The notes: generated from the sequence alone by a model not told the origin. A DNA stretch of 64,000 nt from Isoetes taiwanensis (GCA_021234155.1 JAJEKV010000064.1:7320001-7384000); one strand, 5' to 3'; shown: positions 9,126 to 20,530, numbered from the stretch's first letter. Program-made: numbers and translations.

Positions 9126-12100
9126 CTAGCGCCCCAGCATGTGGCGAGAAATCACCACCCTCATAATCTCATTCGTGCCTTCAAGAATTGTGTGCACTCT
9201 CAAGTCCCGCAGGTACCTTTCCACCTAAAGAGGATACACAATCCCATCAAAAATTCCTGCAAAACATAGATTAGATCCATACCTTGTACTCCTTCAAATA
9301 GCCATAGCCACCATGAAGTTGCATTGCATCGTTGCATACATCATAGCAATGATCTGTTGCAAACCTGTAACACGTCTTCCCATCATTTCCCATTGCAAAC
9401 CAAGAAAACCAGAGACTAGATCAGAAAACCTTTTTGCCATTGCAGCAATTGCCGATGCTTTTGGTGATTGAGAATCAAGAGCACAAGCAGCATTTGCAAC
9501 CATTAATCGAGAAGCATGCAATGACGTCAACATATCTGCTAGTTTGAACCTCGTGTTTTGGAAGTCGGCAATCGCTTTCCCAAACTGCCAGATGAAAATT
9601 GTTATCAGATCTTGAAGCAGTAGTTTAAATGCAGAAAGTGTGTTTTTTGTAGTGACCTGTTTCCGCGTTTGAGCATATTCTTGTATGGCATCAAGACAAA
9701 ATTGTGCCCCGCCTATACTGAGGTGCCCCCAACACTCTAGCATTAAGTATTCCCGTTTAAGATCCTCTCAGTAATCGGTTATCATAGTTTACCTGCAAGA
9801 TGCTATGTTTATGCGTCCTCCATCCAGCCCTGCCATAGCAATACCAAATCCGTCCCCTTCTGTCCCAAGCAGATTTGTTGATGGAACTTTAACATCGTCC
9901 AAAATGACCTTATATAAAACTCAAAGAGTTAGCACAGACAACTATGCAATGAAGCCCAAAAAGAAGCAGTAGAAATTTTCTTACTGCGGAAGTGGGTTGA
10001 GACCTCCAGCCAAGCTTATCTTCTTCACGGCCAAATGAGAGCCCTGGCATACCCTGAAATATTTATGACAATAATTTGTTAATTAGACAACGGATACAAA
10101 GTTGTGCAAAGGTGAAGGTAGACCATAAACGAGATAGGAGACATATCCCAAGTTTGGAGGAAGAGTCTTATAATGTGGATCTCTTATTAGTTTTTCAATC
10201 ATGTGTGTCTGACTTGTATTGTACAATTATAGCTATCCCATTACAATTTCCTTCTAGACATCCTCACTATCCTATGATGCACTGGCAATCGCATTTTCTT
10301 GGTCAATGCTTTCGATTACAGCACATTCAAACCTCTCTAGCATAATGCCTCACTCACGGCAACTAAATGATCTGTTGGAACTGGCAAACTGGCTTCCATC
10401 CGCTTGCACTCCTATTAGTTTACTTGAAGAGAACTATATGCAGTTGGACATCTATAAGATGACAAAAAATGAGAAGGGAAACACTTCTCCTACTCCTTGC
10501 ATCTACTGCACAGAAATGCCTCCATTCATGAGTGCCCTCATTTGCCCACAGTTTATAGATGTGAACAATTCAGAAACATAAATGCAGAATCTTCCATACA
10601 GAGGGATATGTTTCTTAAAACCTGTTGAAACTCGTAGTAGCCACCTATAGTTGTTGCTAAAAGAGTATCTACCATGCCTTAACCGCATTAAGTAACTTGC
10701 AGGCCACTGATTTGAGTTTAACTGCAGAAGAGGGTAGTTGTACTAAAATTTGAATAAAATTGTCAAGGGTCTTTATGACTTTTTTCAGAATTAATGAGGA
10801 CACAAAGCAAGAGAACGAACTGGAATTTTATGGGGATTCAGGACCACTGGTATGACAATATATTAGAGTATACACCATATCACAATTGCCTTCCTATCAC
10901 TACAACAAATGTATGCTAACGTGTCTGAGATCCTCCTACGCTCTTGACCTGTAAACCTTTTTGCGACTTTTTTGTTCATGTTTGTCAACCACTAACAGAT
11001 TTTGCCCTCTAGGGTTTCTATATTTTAACCTTCGACCCGATACATGGTTAAATGGATTGATTTAATCAATGTTTGTCAATTCCGGGCTCAAAGGCGTTGA
11101 TTAGAAGGTGAAGTTCTGCTAGAGACAAGAAAGATTGTGTGCATGGTGGAAACCAGTTGGCAGAATGACGATACAACAAAAAATTCTATAATGCTATCAG
11201 AAAGCAGAAGTTGAGAAATGAAAAGTACTGATACTTAAGGGACCATACTGATGAAAGCAAAAACCTTTTCCACGAGAAAGCAGGATATTCCTTTTGGACC
11301 TGAACTGCCAGTGCGTGCCATAACCAGGTATAAATCACTTACACTGCCACCACTAATAAATGCCTGTCAAATCATGTCAAATATCATATCAGACATAAGA
11401 TACCAATTACAATACACATGTTCTATCAGAAACAGTTTGATAATATGAGAATACTCACCAGAACATACTGTTCTGATTTTTAGAACTAAAGTCCTGGAAC
11501 CTCGAACATGAATTATAACTAAGAGTTGAACATGAAAATGCATTTGCTCTGCTCTCTCTCTTTAAACAGCAAAAGATTGAGGCATTACTTCGCATATTTT
11601 ATAGATTTTTTCTGCCCTTCCTTACAACAGCAAAAAACTGCGGCATTACTGCTCACACTTTAAAAATCCTAAAGTCTATCTCAATCACTTCACAAGAGTT
11701 CCTTCTTTTATCCAATGCATATTACTAAGCAGTGGTCCATGTCACTGCGCATTCTATGCATCCTTTGCACAATTAGCTTCTGGCCTGGATAAATGCGCTC
11801 TCATGGATAACTGCAATAGAAACAATGCTCCAAAAAGAGTCAAGTACTTTAAAAAGATCCATAAAGCGGCTTGGCAGAGGCCTAGTTCTGAATTCTGAAA
11901 GCTTTGCTAGAATCTGTGCAAAACTGCCTAATGTGTAAGAGGACATGCTTGATTTTTGCTGAGCTCGATAATTTCTCATTATGCAAGTTTGATCTCCTTC
12001 AAACATTTTGGCATACCTTTGAGAAAACAAACAGCACTATGCATTTTTAACATCGATGTTGTTATACCAGGCTTAAGATAAAAAAAAAGATTGCAAACCT

Positions 12101-15100
12101 TGCTTCCATTGAGAATAAAATCAGTGTTGCCTGACATGCGTCGCGCGGATGTCTGAGCAGCGATTGAAATCATCTTGTTAATGTTTAACTTTTCCACTTT
12201 ATTTCCAGAAAGCTCTATTTAGTATAACCTGCAAAGCTGCAGCATCGCTTCCGCTAGAAGACTCTGTCAGGCAGTAGGATGACAACAGTTCCTACAATAA
12301 ATCCAAAATGCATGCAATCTGTGTCAATTTTATGCCCTATGCACTGGTTAAATATGTTCTCAGGTTTCTAGTGACTTACCATTGAAATGAGGCGTTGTAA
12401 CCATTGTTGTTTCTGTTCATCTGTTCCATATCTGAATGAAGTCGAGGAAGTAAAGTAATTTGGAAATCACAACATCTGGAAATGTAAGAACTTCTGGACA
12501 CAAAAATCAGATATGAAAATATAACAAGCAGAACCTGTCAATTAAAGAGCAGCACATGTTGTGAATAGTGAGATAAGCAGTTGTGCTCACGTCACCGTAT
12601 GCTAAGGACTCAAATATCACAATTCCATCTGCTCGCTTCAACCTGAATGTTGCGTAAGGGAACGTTAAGAAGAAACAGTTGTGGTTCCAATCCCATAAAT
12701 CTTATCATTTTTCAACTTCTCCTTGCACTTGCCTTTATCCTCCTTTACCACTTCAGATTTGTTTTATAAACCCGAAATTCTATAATACATCCCAAGACAA
12801 AGATGGATATGTAATGTACCTAATGGTCCATTACATGCTAAGATAGCTGCTCGAACTATTGGAAAAATCCCACAGTAAATTGCAGCCAAGAAGGGATTGA
12901 AGATGGCCATTATGCCATTGTTTTGCAAATACAAGGGGACTTCAAATAGAAATGGCATGTCTTCCACCAGAAATTGCTGTCAACCAATTAGCATCTATAA
13001 ATTGAAAAGCAGGTTTCAGCTCCATGATGGACAGATTGCAGAAATACTGTTGAATAGGATTTCCCCAAGAAATTTACACTAACCAATCCGCTGCTATGAT
13101 TAAGGAAGATGCAGCATAACCTTGTTGCTAACTAAAAACTTTAGCATTTTATCCATCTTTCTAAATGCAAGCCTGGCTATGCACTTAGTGACCATCCTAG
13201 ATCATACACTGTTTAAGGAGTTTTAGGCTTGCATATTACAAACAAGTAACCCGATAGGCCCAACTGGTATTGTTGCAACTTACTGCGCAGCTGGAATGAC
13301 TATACGTATATTAGGACGGAAAGCGTCATTTGTGCTTGCAAAATGAGCACATTTTTTCTCAATCGCCTGCTTAGGCCAATTGCCATATTGATTCCCAAGT
13401 TGAGATTCTGCTTTATTATTTTTGTTTCTTTTTAAGCACTCAATAACCTTTAGACATGGCAGCTTATGTAACCTCCCTCATGCAAATTAGAATCAGCAGG
13501 TTGCTCGTGCAATGGAGCTTGGTCCAAGGTCCACTTGTTAAAGGAATTAAGCAAGGATTGTAAATGCCTTCAAATGGGAGTCAATCTTATATTGTGCCAA
13601 TAGTTCCAATTCTTGCAGAATGATCCTATGTTAGTATAAGCTCGTCCAAAAGGTTCGTGATCCAATGAACCCTGGAAATTTACGTCCAATTAGCATGTCT
13701 AATAAGACATGTTATTGCAAACGCTCCGCTCTTGAAATAATAGCTACCAAATGTGCAGACCAATTGAAGAAGCTAAGGAAGAAACTGTTTCAGAAGCTGA
13801 AAGCAGGTCTTTCCAAGGGGCTGACTGGCTGGGTATTGAACCCAAGACCTTCTGCTTGCATTAAGCTACCATCTTGTCCATGCAAGATCGATACCTTTAG
13901 CTCCATACTTATTAAGGAATCATTAAATTTTCTTCAAATTCCCCCCAAGTGACAACCATGGAAAGGATTGTTTCAGAAGCAGAAAGCTATTACGCCCTCC
14001 AATGATTTGGATGACTAGCTGAGTATGGAACCTAGGAGCTTGCAGAGTACCACTTGCTCCATGCCAGGTCAATCTATCGTCTAGCATCATATGTGTTTTT
14101 TAATCCTCGCTGCATTAGGATGATCTGCTAGCAAGCAAAATTCTCTTCCGCACCAGTCTGCCATGTGTCAGATTTGTTGTTTACACTGTATCCATTCCAT
14201 AACAAGAAATGCCTGGCTTTATACACGTTAAACTTATGACCAGAAATGCCTGGCTTTATATGGGTTAGAAATTAAGGGTAGATAAGCTGGTGTAGAACCT
14301 ACTTGCATCATATCTCTACATATATGTTTAAAGGCGTAATTAGGCATGTTCAACATTATACAGCATTCTACAGCTTCTCAAGGTTCATATAAAACAACCA
14401 ACGACTGCCATCGATAATTGCAACATGATGAACAACTGACTGTCAGAAGCTTCTGCTCTTGGAATTTTTGAATTTATGGATTCTAGCTTCGTAAGTTACA
14501 TGATAAGAACACATGTTCAGACCTGCGTTGAAACAGTGTGCCATTTCTTTAGATCTAAATAGAGTAATTTACTCCCATGCACATGCTGGAAACATATTGT
14601 GCATAGACTTTGATTGCATACAATTTCAAAAAGATAAAGGAAAAATTACCCTGAACCACCATATGTTTGGTCACAGAAAAGACCACCAAAACCTAGAGAA
14701 GCAGCCTTCCGGATGACGTCAACAGGGAAATGCTTTTTGTCATCCCATTCGGATGCATATGGAAGAAATTCCTTCTTAGCAAACTCCTGGAGAATGAAAA
14801 AAATGTATGGCAAACATGTTTCCATCTAGCTACAATATTTAAATTTTATGAAAAACATTGCAAGCTTTGAAATGCCAAGAATGGCAGCATAAAATGGTTG
14901 AAATTGCAGGCTTTGAATACCACAAAAACCCAATTTAAATGATTGTGCTTATTTTACATGTGACCTAGACTTGATTAACTGGAAGACATCCAAATAGATG
15001 GCATATATTAACGAATGTGGTTCATCAGAACACTGAGCGTTTATCCTCCCAACAAACACTTTGCTGACAGCCTTCAATAGTATGTATGTTACCAAGGTTA

Positions 15101-15462
15101 GAATTCTGCATCTAAAAATTGTGCAACTGTCTAATAAATACGGTATCGGCTTTCTGGATTAAAATTCAGCAAACAGGCTCCTGTTGACGGACCCAATGCC
15201 AGACTTATCATCTATATCTATACGCCTAGCAAATAGTGATACTATTTCTGGTACTAACCTTGGCTAGAGAACGAAATTCAAGCTGTTCTGCAGTTAATCT
15301 ATGTGTATCCCACTCGCTACTGACAGTTTCATTGACAGAAGAGGACTCTGCTCTACTAGACAATCCCGCAAGCATGCAGCATGAATGAGGATTTAATCTG
15401 TTACGGAGACGATGCACTATCCTACAAGCCATTCTTTCGCACGTTTTCCTCGCTCGGGACAT
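9126..15462 (-). CDS. Acyl-CoA dehydrogenase, isobutyryl-CoA dehydrogenase (ACAD8) type, copy 1
   Basis: Predicted mitochondrial flavoenzyme oxidising a branched short-chain acyl-CoA (valine catabolism in ACAD8). Thirteen exons, high to low: 15259-15462, 14650-14786, 12535-12642, 12380-12431, 12229-12291, 12099-12152, 11265-11363, 9985-10053, 9793-9908, 9657-9717, 9430-9584, 9283-9364, 9126-9224. All phases agree and give 432 residues (family about 415). The Arg-rich, acid-free start ([13 protein letters not shown]) suits a mitochondrial presequence; ATGs at 15492 and 15432 are alternatives. Then follow [40 protein letters not shown] (residues 175-185), [47 protein letters not shown] and [12 protein letters not shown] with catalytic Glu415. 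The flavin-site TEPGSGSD consensus is changed to TESSSGSD. Assignment to ACAD8 rather than another short-chain ACAD rests on overall resemblance. Confidence 0.93.
13785..13882 (-). repeat. SINE-like tRNA-derived element A in dehydrogenase intron 2
   Basis: On the minus strand, GATGGTAGCTTAATGCAAGC is followed by GGTCTTGGGTTCAATACCC. The second is close to the pol III B box (GGTTCRANNCC) and the first resembles a degenerate A box. A related element lies 80 bp further on. Copy 2 equivalent: about 45460-45557. Confidence 0.5.
13966..14070 (-). repeat. SINE-like tRNA-derived element B in dehydrogenase intron 2
   Basis: Second member of the same family as 13785-13882. On the minus strand, GGAGCAAGTGGTACTCTGC is followed by CTAGGTTCCATACTCAGC (B-box-like). 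Both elements end in the shared words CTTTC or GCTTTCTGCTTCTGAAAC. Copy 2 equivalent: about 45641-45745. Confidence 0.5.
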
Positions 15463-15659
15463 AATGGTTATTGCACAATTATTATCCTCCAATATGTAGA
15501 GCGAATATTCTAAGAATACTCGAAATTGGCCATAAGGTTACCACGAAATATGTATTTCTGCATCTAGCTTCCACACATTGTCCAAGATTTCCCATTGTCC
15601 AAGATTCCCCACTGCTGCCTCCCTCTTAGTCTCAGCCATGTCCCATTCCTAATGTGGCT
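15463..15659. promoter_or_regulatory. Upstream region of the dehydrogenase gene (copy 2: 47154-47335)
   Basis: Only about 200 bp separate the start codon from the low-complexity AGATTC array, so the core promoter should lie here. No clear TATA box in minus-strand orientation was identified. The call is positional only. Confidence 0.3.
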
Positions 15660-16110
15660 GACCATGATTCCATCAAGATGCCCCTAGATTCCTACAAGTT
15701 CTATGAATATTCCCTTATATCCCCTACATTTCCAAAGATTCTTCCAAGATTCTTATAGATTCCCCAAGATTCTATACAAATTCCATCAAGATCCCCCTAG
15801 GTTCACTAATATTTCGGAGATTATACCAAGATTTCTTTAGATTCCACAAGGTTCTATGTAGGTCTCTCCTAGATTCAATTAGATTCTATGAAGGTTCCAC
15901 TAGATTCTCAAAGATTTCGTCAAGATTCTGCTAGATCTCAAAGGTTTTTTGAAGATTCCCATAGATTCCCCTAGATTTCCAAAGATTCTCATGTGATTCC
16001 TATAGATATCCTATGTTTCTCTTGAGATTCCTCTAGATTCCCAAAGATCCCATGAAGATTCCCTTTGATTCTCTTAAATTACCCTAGATTTCCTAAAATT
16101 CAAAGATTCT
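15660..16110. repeat. Degenerate AGATTCC low-complexity array, copy 1
   Basis: About 450 bp built from short variants of AGATTCC, AAGATTC and TAGATTCC, spaced every 10-20 bp and mixed with CTA and CAAG words. The period is irregular, so it is not a classical satellite. It sits just upstream of the dehydrogenase gene. Confidence 0.8.
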
Positions 16111-16347
16111 ACGGAGGTTCTTTGAATTCAATCATATTGGCTCCAACTAGTACGGAACGATGTCAAGGCACCACTTCTTAAAAGCTCTTGACAAGAAAAA
16201 TCTAAAGGCGTGGGTCTCACCTTCATCCGGTCCCTCTACTGCAAGTTACGGGCCTTCGAGGCAATTAAAGAAATGAAGCTTCTTAGAAATTCCGTTCACA
16301 GATGCTTTGCCATTTCAGTACCTTTTTATTAAATACAAGAAATTTAT
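16111..16347. other. Unassigned sequence (copy 2: 47793-48025)
   Basis: No ORF or repeat recognised between the AGATTC array and the GC palindrome. Confidence 0.4.
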
Positions 16348-16369
16348 CGCGGCGGCCTTGGCCGCCGCG
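16348..16369. repeat. GC-rich palindrome, copy 1
   Basis: Perfect 10-bp inverted repeat CGCGGCGGCC-TT-GGCCGCCGCG in an otherwise AT-rich stretch. In copy 2 (48026-48035) only the left arm remains. A 20-bp segment covering the loop, the right arm and GAACATTTC-like flank is missing. Confidence 0.9.
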
Positions 16370-16900
16370 AACATTTCTCTTTAACAACATGTTGTTAGTT
16401 CAGAACCCAAGTATTATGAATATATCTTTGTCGTGGTAAAGAGATGAATTTTTTCAACAAACAGCCCACTAATGAGTCAACTATTTCAACATCTCTCTTT
16501 TCAGTGTCTGAGATGTTGATGTTCAATTTTCTAAGCATATAGCTTGAAAATCCCCTAAGCATATAGCTTGTGATTGCATAAGGGAAGTATATAAGGGGTT
16601 ACTTTTCTTAGAATTTTCTTAGAAGTAAACTCAAAAAATCATGTTTCTGTGTTATTGAGTTTTTATTAGTTTTTATTAGTGTGTGATTGTATTGCTATTT
16701 GATGGGTCCAACTAATTAATTATGTATGCTAAGTAAGGAAATTGAAACACAATAATATATTGTGAGTTACTATGTTTATGCAAGAATTAAAAACTTTGGT
16801 CTATGGTGCATTTATACGTTTATAAAAGCCCATGGTTGAAAACGCATCTCAAGTAGAAAATACATGTCAATGAAAGAAAATCATAAGAGGGAAAACTGAA
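16370..16900. other. AT-rich intergenic with short tandem repeats (copy 2: 48036-48568)
   Basis: No gene recognised. CTAAGCATATAGCTTG is repeated twice at about 16533-16571. A 10-bp TTTTTATTAG unit occurs twice near 16660 in copy 1 and three times near 48318 in copy 2. Confidence 0.55.
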
Positions 16901-17074
16901 GATAGATAGATAGATAGTAGTTTTTACATTGCTCGGTTGGGCCCTGCCCCCAACCACCTTACATTGTGTCTGTTGGGATTTGACCCCCAACAGTACCGAG
17001 TGCGATTCTGGGCAGTCTTGAACTTGAGACCACATTGCTAAGGAACTAGTGTGTTACCACTACACCAAACGCCC
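16901..17074 (-). mobile_element. tRNA-derived SINE, copy 1
   Basis: Read on the minus strand, it starts GGGCGTTTGGTGTAGTGG, which includes an A box (TGGTGTAGTGG). CTCAAGTTCAAGACTGCCC follows with a B-box-like core (GTTCAAGAC) at tRNA-like spacing. A non-tRNA body comes next and the element ends in a (TATC)n tail at 16901-16917. This layout is that of a pol III-transcribed plant SINE. No clear target-site duplication was found, and no complete tRNA cloverleaf forms. Confidence 0.75.
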
Positions 17075-17941
17075 AGACGCAACCGAATATATATAGCAGG
17101 AAAAACTGGATGGTTGAGACTTGTTGGAGGCCTGAGCCAATTTCGTGCCTGTTGTGCGGACATGATTGGAGCAATTAATGTACCCTTGTGACCGTAATTA
17201 AGATTCCGGTATCGTAGGATCTTCTTGCGAGTTCCACAGCTTTGATGTGTCTTTAAAGGAGGAAGCTCAGGTCAGTTCGGAATTTTGGATTAAAGATCCA
17301 TTCTGATAGTCATTTTTGTTTCTTCTATTCTAAATACTTGTTGACAGAAATCAATGCTTGGTGGCCTCATGCATGTAGGATCCCTAGTTAGTTTAATAAA
17401 GTTCCAATCATGCTATAATAATCATCGGAAGGAATTTGAAAGACCCATGAGATGAACTGAGTTCAGGGTTTTAAGGTAATTGGGTCTAATTGGGCATGTA
17501 TCAAATGCATTAAATCATACCAGGCCGTTCCACTGCCGCTTTCATAGAGGCAGTTTTTCCTATTTGGGCAGGCTGTTAGAGCTTCAAAAACATAGGATAG
17601 CAGAGGGAAATGAAGGAATTGTTTATTCAAATTCATATGAGCAGGACTCACAGATTAAAGTTACACATAGATGATTGTCTAAGTTGAACTGAGTAATATG
17701 GCCTAGGTTTGAATGTGATCGTGGTTGAATATTGTTATATAGTTTATATGACCTAGTTTGGAGGCATATATTACTATAACCATTGACATGAATAGCTGAT
17801 TTACGATTACTCGTGTGAGCCAAATTCACATTTGAATTTGGAAATATAGTGCATCATGGCACAGGGGTTTTGGCAACCAAATGGAGCTCCTTGGCGGCCG
17901 GATCTGTATCCAATCGGTCAAATCTGGACCTATAAATTAAG
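17075..17941. other. AT-rich intergenic (copy 2: 48743-49609)
   Basis: No recognised gene. Overlapping short ORFs on both strands at 17463-17829 have no identifiable domain. Confidence 0.5.
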
Positions 17942-18227
17942 ATGAAGCAGCTTGAATTAATTGTTGAATCGTTTGAAAGTTGCAACTCCAATAGGCTTGA
18001 GCTCACGGGTCAACTCTGCTATAGTATCTGTGTCCTGCACAATGAACCCATATATGCAATTGATCATGGAAGTAGATTCTCAATTTGTTGAAGCAGCTGC
18101 TATGAATAGATGGGAGCCACAAGATTCAGAACCGATGCTCAGATTTTTGAAAGCTTGGAAAAAACTTCTGGAAAGAATCAAAGCCCTAAGATGGCTTCCA
18201 GCTTGCATAGCCATGATCATGAAATAA
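17942..18227 (+). pseudogene. TFIP11/STIP (GCFC-domain splicing factor) fragment, copy 1
   Basis: TFIP11 is the G-patch protein that helps disassemble the spliceosome. The plus-strand piece WEPQDSEPMLRFLKAWKKLL, preceded by PYMQLIMEVDSQFVEAAAMN, matches the conserved GCFC region of plant STIP proteins (W-x-P-R-D-x-E-P-M-L-R-F-L-x-x-W-x-x-L-L). An upstream frame starting MKQLELIVESFESCNSNRLE may be the preceding segment. The piece ends at TAA 18225-18227, and no other exons or the G-patch were found. It is an isolated gene fragment, probably carried by transposition. Confidence 0.55.
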
Positions 18228-18825
18228 GGCTACAAATTTTGGTCAGTTTAGACATATTATAAAATGGGGACAAAAGTAAGAGGCCGAACGTTTTTTGGAA
18301 GCCTAGCGGAAATTGCCTGGTGCCTGTGGTGGAGGAGGAGCTCGTGCTCTTGCATTTTCATGCTAGTTACTGAATGGAGCTACTATAATCCAAAAATTAC
18401 ATCTAAAAATCCCAGATGCTTCCAGACTTAAAAATTTCGAGGGAGTATAGGCTAAAAATATGGAGCAGGGAATTCGCTGCAATAAATGATGAGTAAACAG
18501 AGAAAACACTACCCGATCTTCAATTGTGGTTCCAGTGGAGGCGCCATTCTACTGCAGTCTTTGCGGTGCAACTTGTTGCATAATCCCCACAAAAATCTTT
18601 ATCTTTTCTTTTATGCTTTGCTCTACACTTATCGATTCTGAGATGTTTTTTGCAATCCGGCGGGGAGGATCTAGAGTGGTTGGATGCTAAGGATTCCTAA
18701 AAAATAGAGCAGAAACCATAGCTGTCTTGTGATAACAGTGCCGCAAACCCTGAAAAAGGCGGCAGCGGAGGAACCCTTGAAGCTACGTGTCTAATTAAGA
18801 TGTCTTAGAATTGTGTTGCTTCTAT
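18228..18825. other. Unassigned sequence (copy 2: 49899-50496)
   Basis: No gene or repeat recognised. Confidence 0.45.
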
Positions 18826-19071
18826 CTAAGAGCAAGAACGTAGGAGGCTGAGAATTGGCATTTGTGAGTTTAATTCCCAGGCTCTAAAGCTATCATGTCC
18901 CCTATTTTCCCTCTTTGAATTTAGCCTCTGATCTAGCCTCTGTTTTTTCTTCAGCTCCTTCACCAGTGCGTCGTCCAGATAGCATTTCAATAGCAAATTA
19001 GTGCTGATCAAGTCGTTGGATGCCGGATCTAAGAGCAGGAGCGCAGATGCCAATTGTGAAAGAGACCGCAT
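18826..19071 (-). CDS. Unidentified 81-codon ORF, copy 1 (copy 2: 50497-50742)
   Basis: The minus strand reads MRSLSQLASALLLLDPASND then a charged stretch (DDALVKELKKKQRLDQRLNS) and ends LLRSCS. The frame is intact and identical in both copies and has ordinary amino-acid composition with a possible short coiled coil. No family is recognised, no introns or promoter could be assigned, and identity between copies is uninformative because the whole block is duplicated. It could be a chance ORF or an exon of an eroded gene. Confidence 0.25.
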   Translation of the reverse strand: MRSLSQLASALLLLDPASNDLISTNLLLKCYLDDALVKELKKKQRLDQRLNSKRENRGHDSFRAWELNSQMPILSLLRSCS

Positions 19072-19299
19072 TGTCGGACGCCATAGCCGGCAAATTTTTG
19101 CTTTACCTAATGCAACGTGTAAAAAAAAAAATACAATAGAAGTGTTGCGCACCAAAAAAACTAACGTATCGTGATCATAGAATGTTGAAGTAATATGCCA
19201 AAAGAATCGTCCTCCAATAACTATATATGTTAAGAAAGATGCCACCTCACCTCCTTTAATATAAAGAGAATGTAATACAAAAAATAAAACTAGCAAAGC

Positions 19300-20514
19300 A
19301 CGCTAGAGGTTGTGGCTGGGCAAGATCAAGCTGAAAACTATCATAAGGGCCAAACAAGGTACTCAAATTTTCTAATCTTGAGGTTATTTTGAATTGTACG
19401 GTTACAACTAGACAACAATAACATGGAAATTTTGCACATTAACACTTTGAGTGCATGTATGATCAATGTCATTCTTTATGACTCTTGCTTTGCATGTGTA
19501 TTATGGTGATTGTAGTATGCTCACAAGGTATCTAAACTGAGACACTTCAAACATAATCACGACATGCTAGATTGTGTTTGCTAATTGTCGATTTTATCCC
19601 CAAGTTATGATGTCTTGCAAGTTTATCTATTATTCACCTTTTTTCTTAAGCTTTTTGCTCATATCATTTGTAGTGGTAAAGAAATTATTTGTGAATAATT
19701 ACATCACTAGTTTGTATTAGATAATGGGTCCTTTACAACTCTTAATGGTGAAGACATCTTTTGTTCCATAGTACTCTTGTTCAGCACTCTTGTCCACACA
19801 CATACAATCATATGGCATATATGATGAATATAGATTTGAACTTAACATTGCAACTCTTTCTCTCATAGCTTGGTTATGTAACGTGGACACTCATAAATTT
19901 AGATTTGATCTTAACACTGCAACTGTTTCCTTCAGAGCTTGGTTACAAGTTGGTTATGTAACCTAGACACTGCACTGTATTGGACACTGCATTGTATCTG
20001 TTCAGCAACCTATGGCGCCATAATCTTCGTGCTCGCATCGCTTTCGGAAACAAAGCAAGAAATTTAGGGAGAACCCAAGTGGTGGAAGATCTATGACACA
20101 AAAACAAACGAAATCGAGAGGATTTTGCCAAGAATGGGCCGTAAACAGAGGATTATGAAAGGGGACTCTTGTTACAAAAATGTTCGAGGGCTTTTGGGCA
20201 TGAGATTCAATCAGGAGACTTGCTTGAGAGACCGGATTGACCTTCTAAAGCTTGAATTTGCCTTCTTTGCTTCATGAATCGATGGATTATTGAGGCAAAT
20301 TGTTCGATTTCATCTATTATCAATATTTTGACCCTGTGCCCAAGACATTAGAGCTTGGGAGTGATTTGATTGATCAGATATTATCTCTATGAATGAAAAT
20401 CCGATCCTTGGCACAAGAATTTCTTTTCAGTTCACATTCAACAATGCAAAAAAGTTAAAGTGAAAATGTAAAGTGAAAATTTGGATAAGATTATACACAA
20501 TATCTTTTCTGAAA
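19300..20514 (+). other. AT-rich region with unidentified ORF (intact only in copy 2, 51610-51948)
   Basis: In copy 2 the plus strand reads 112 codons including RKQSKKFRGEPKWWKIYD and KTNEIERILPRMGRKQRI, ending FFAS. The equivalent in copy 1 (19943-20275) has a 1-bp loss in AAATTTAGGGAGAACC and other changes near 20005-20045, so the frame is broken. The family is unknown. The remainder of the stretch is AT-rich with a duplicated ACTTAACATTGCAACT-like segment (about 19840-19925). Confidence 0.3.
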
Positions 20515-20530
20515 CTTGTTTGAAGCTTTT
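20515..20530. repeat. LINE target-site duplication, 3' side, copy 1
   Basis: CTTGTTTGAAGCTTTT directly abuts the poly(T) (poly(A) on the element strand) of the minus-strand LINE. The matching 5'-side copy is cut to 11 nt at 27328-27338 in copy 1 but is complete at 58984-58999 in copy 2. Confidence 0.85.

Noticed and set aside
12764-12967. 67-codon minus-strand ORF within the dehydrogenase gene
   Set aside because: It falls in intron 2 between well-supported exons and has no similarity to the enzyme.
17000-17074. tRNA gene on the minus strand
   Set aside because: A and B boxes are present but no acceptor stem or full cloverleaf closes, and the sequence continues into a SINE body with a simple-repeat tail.
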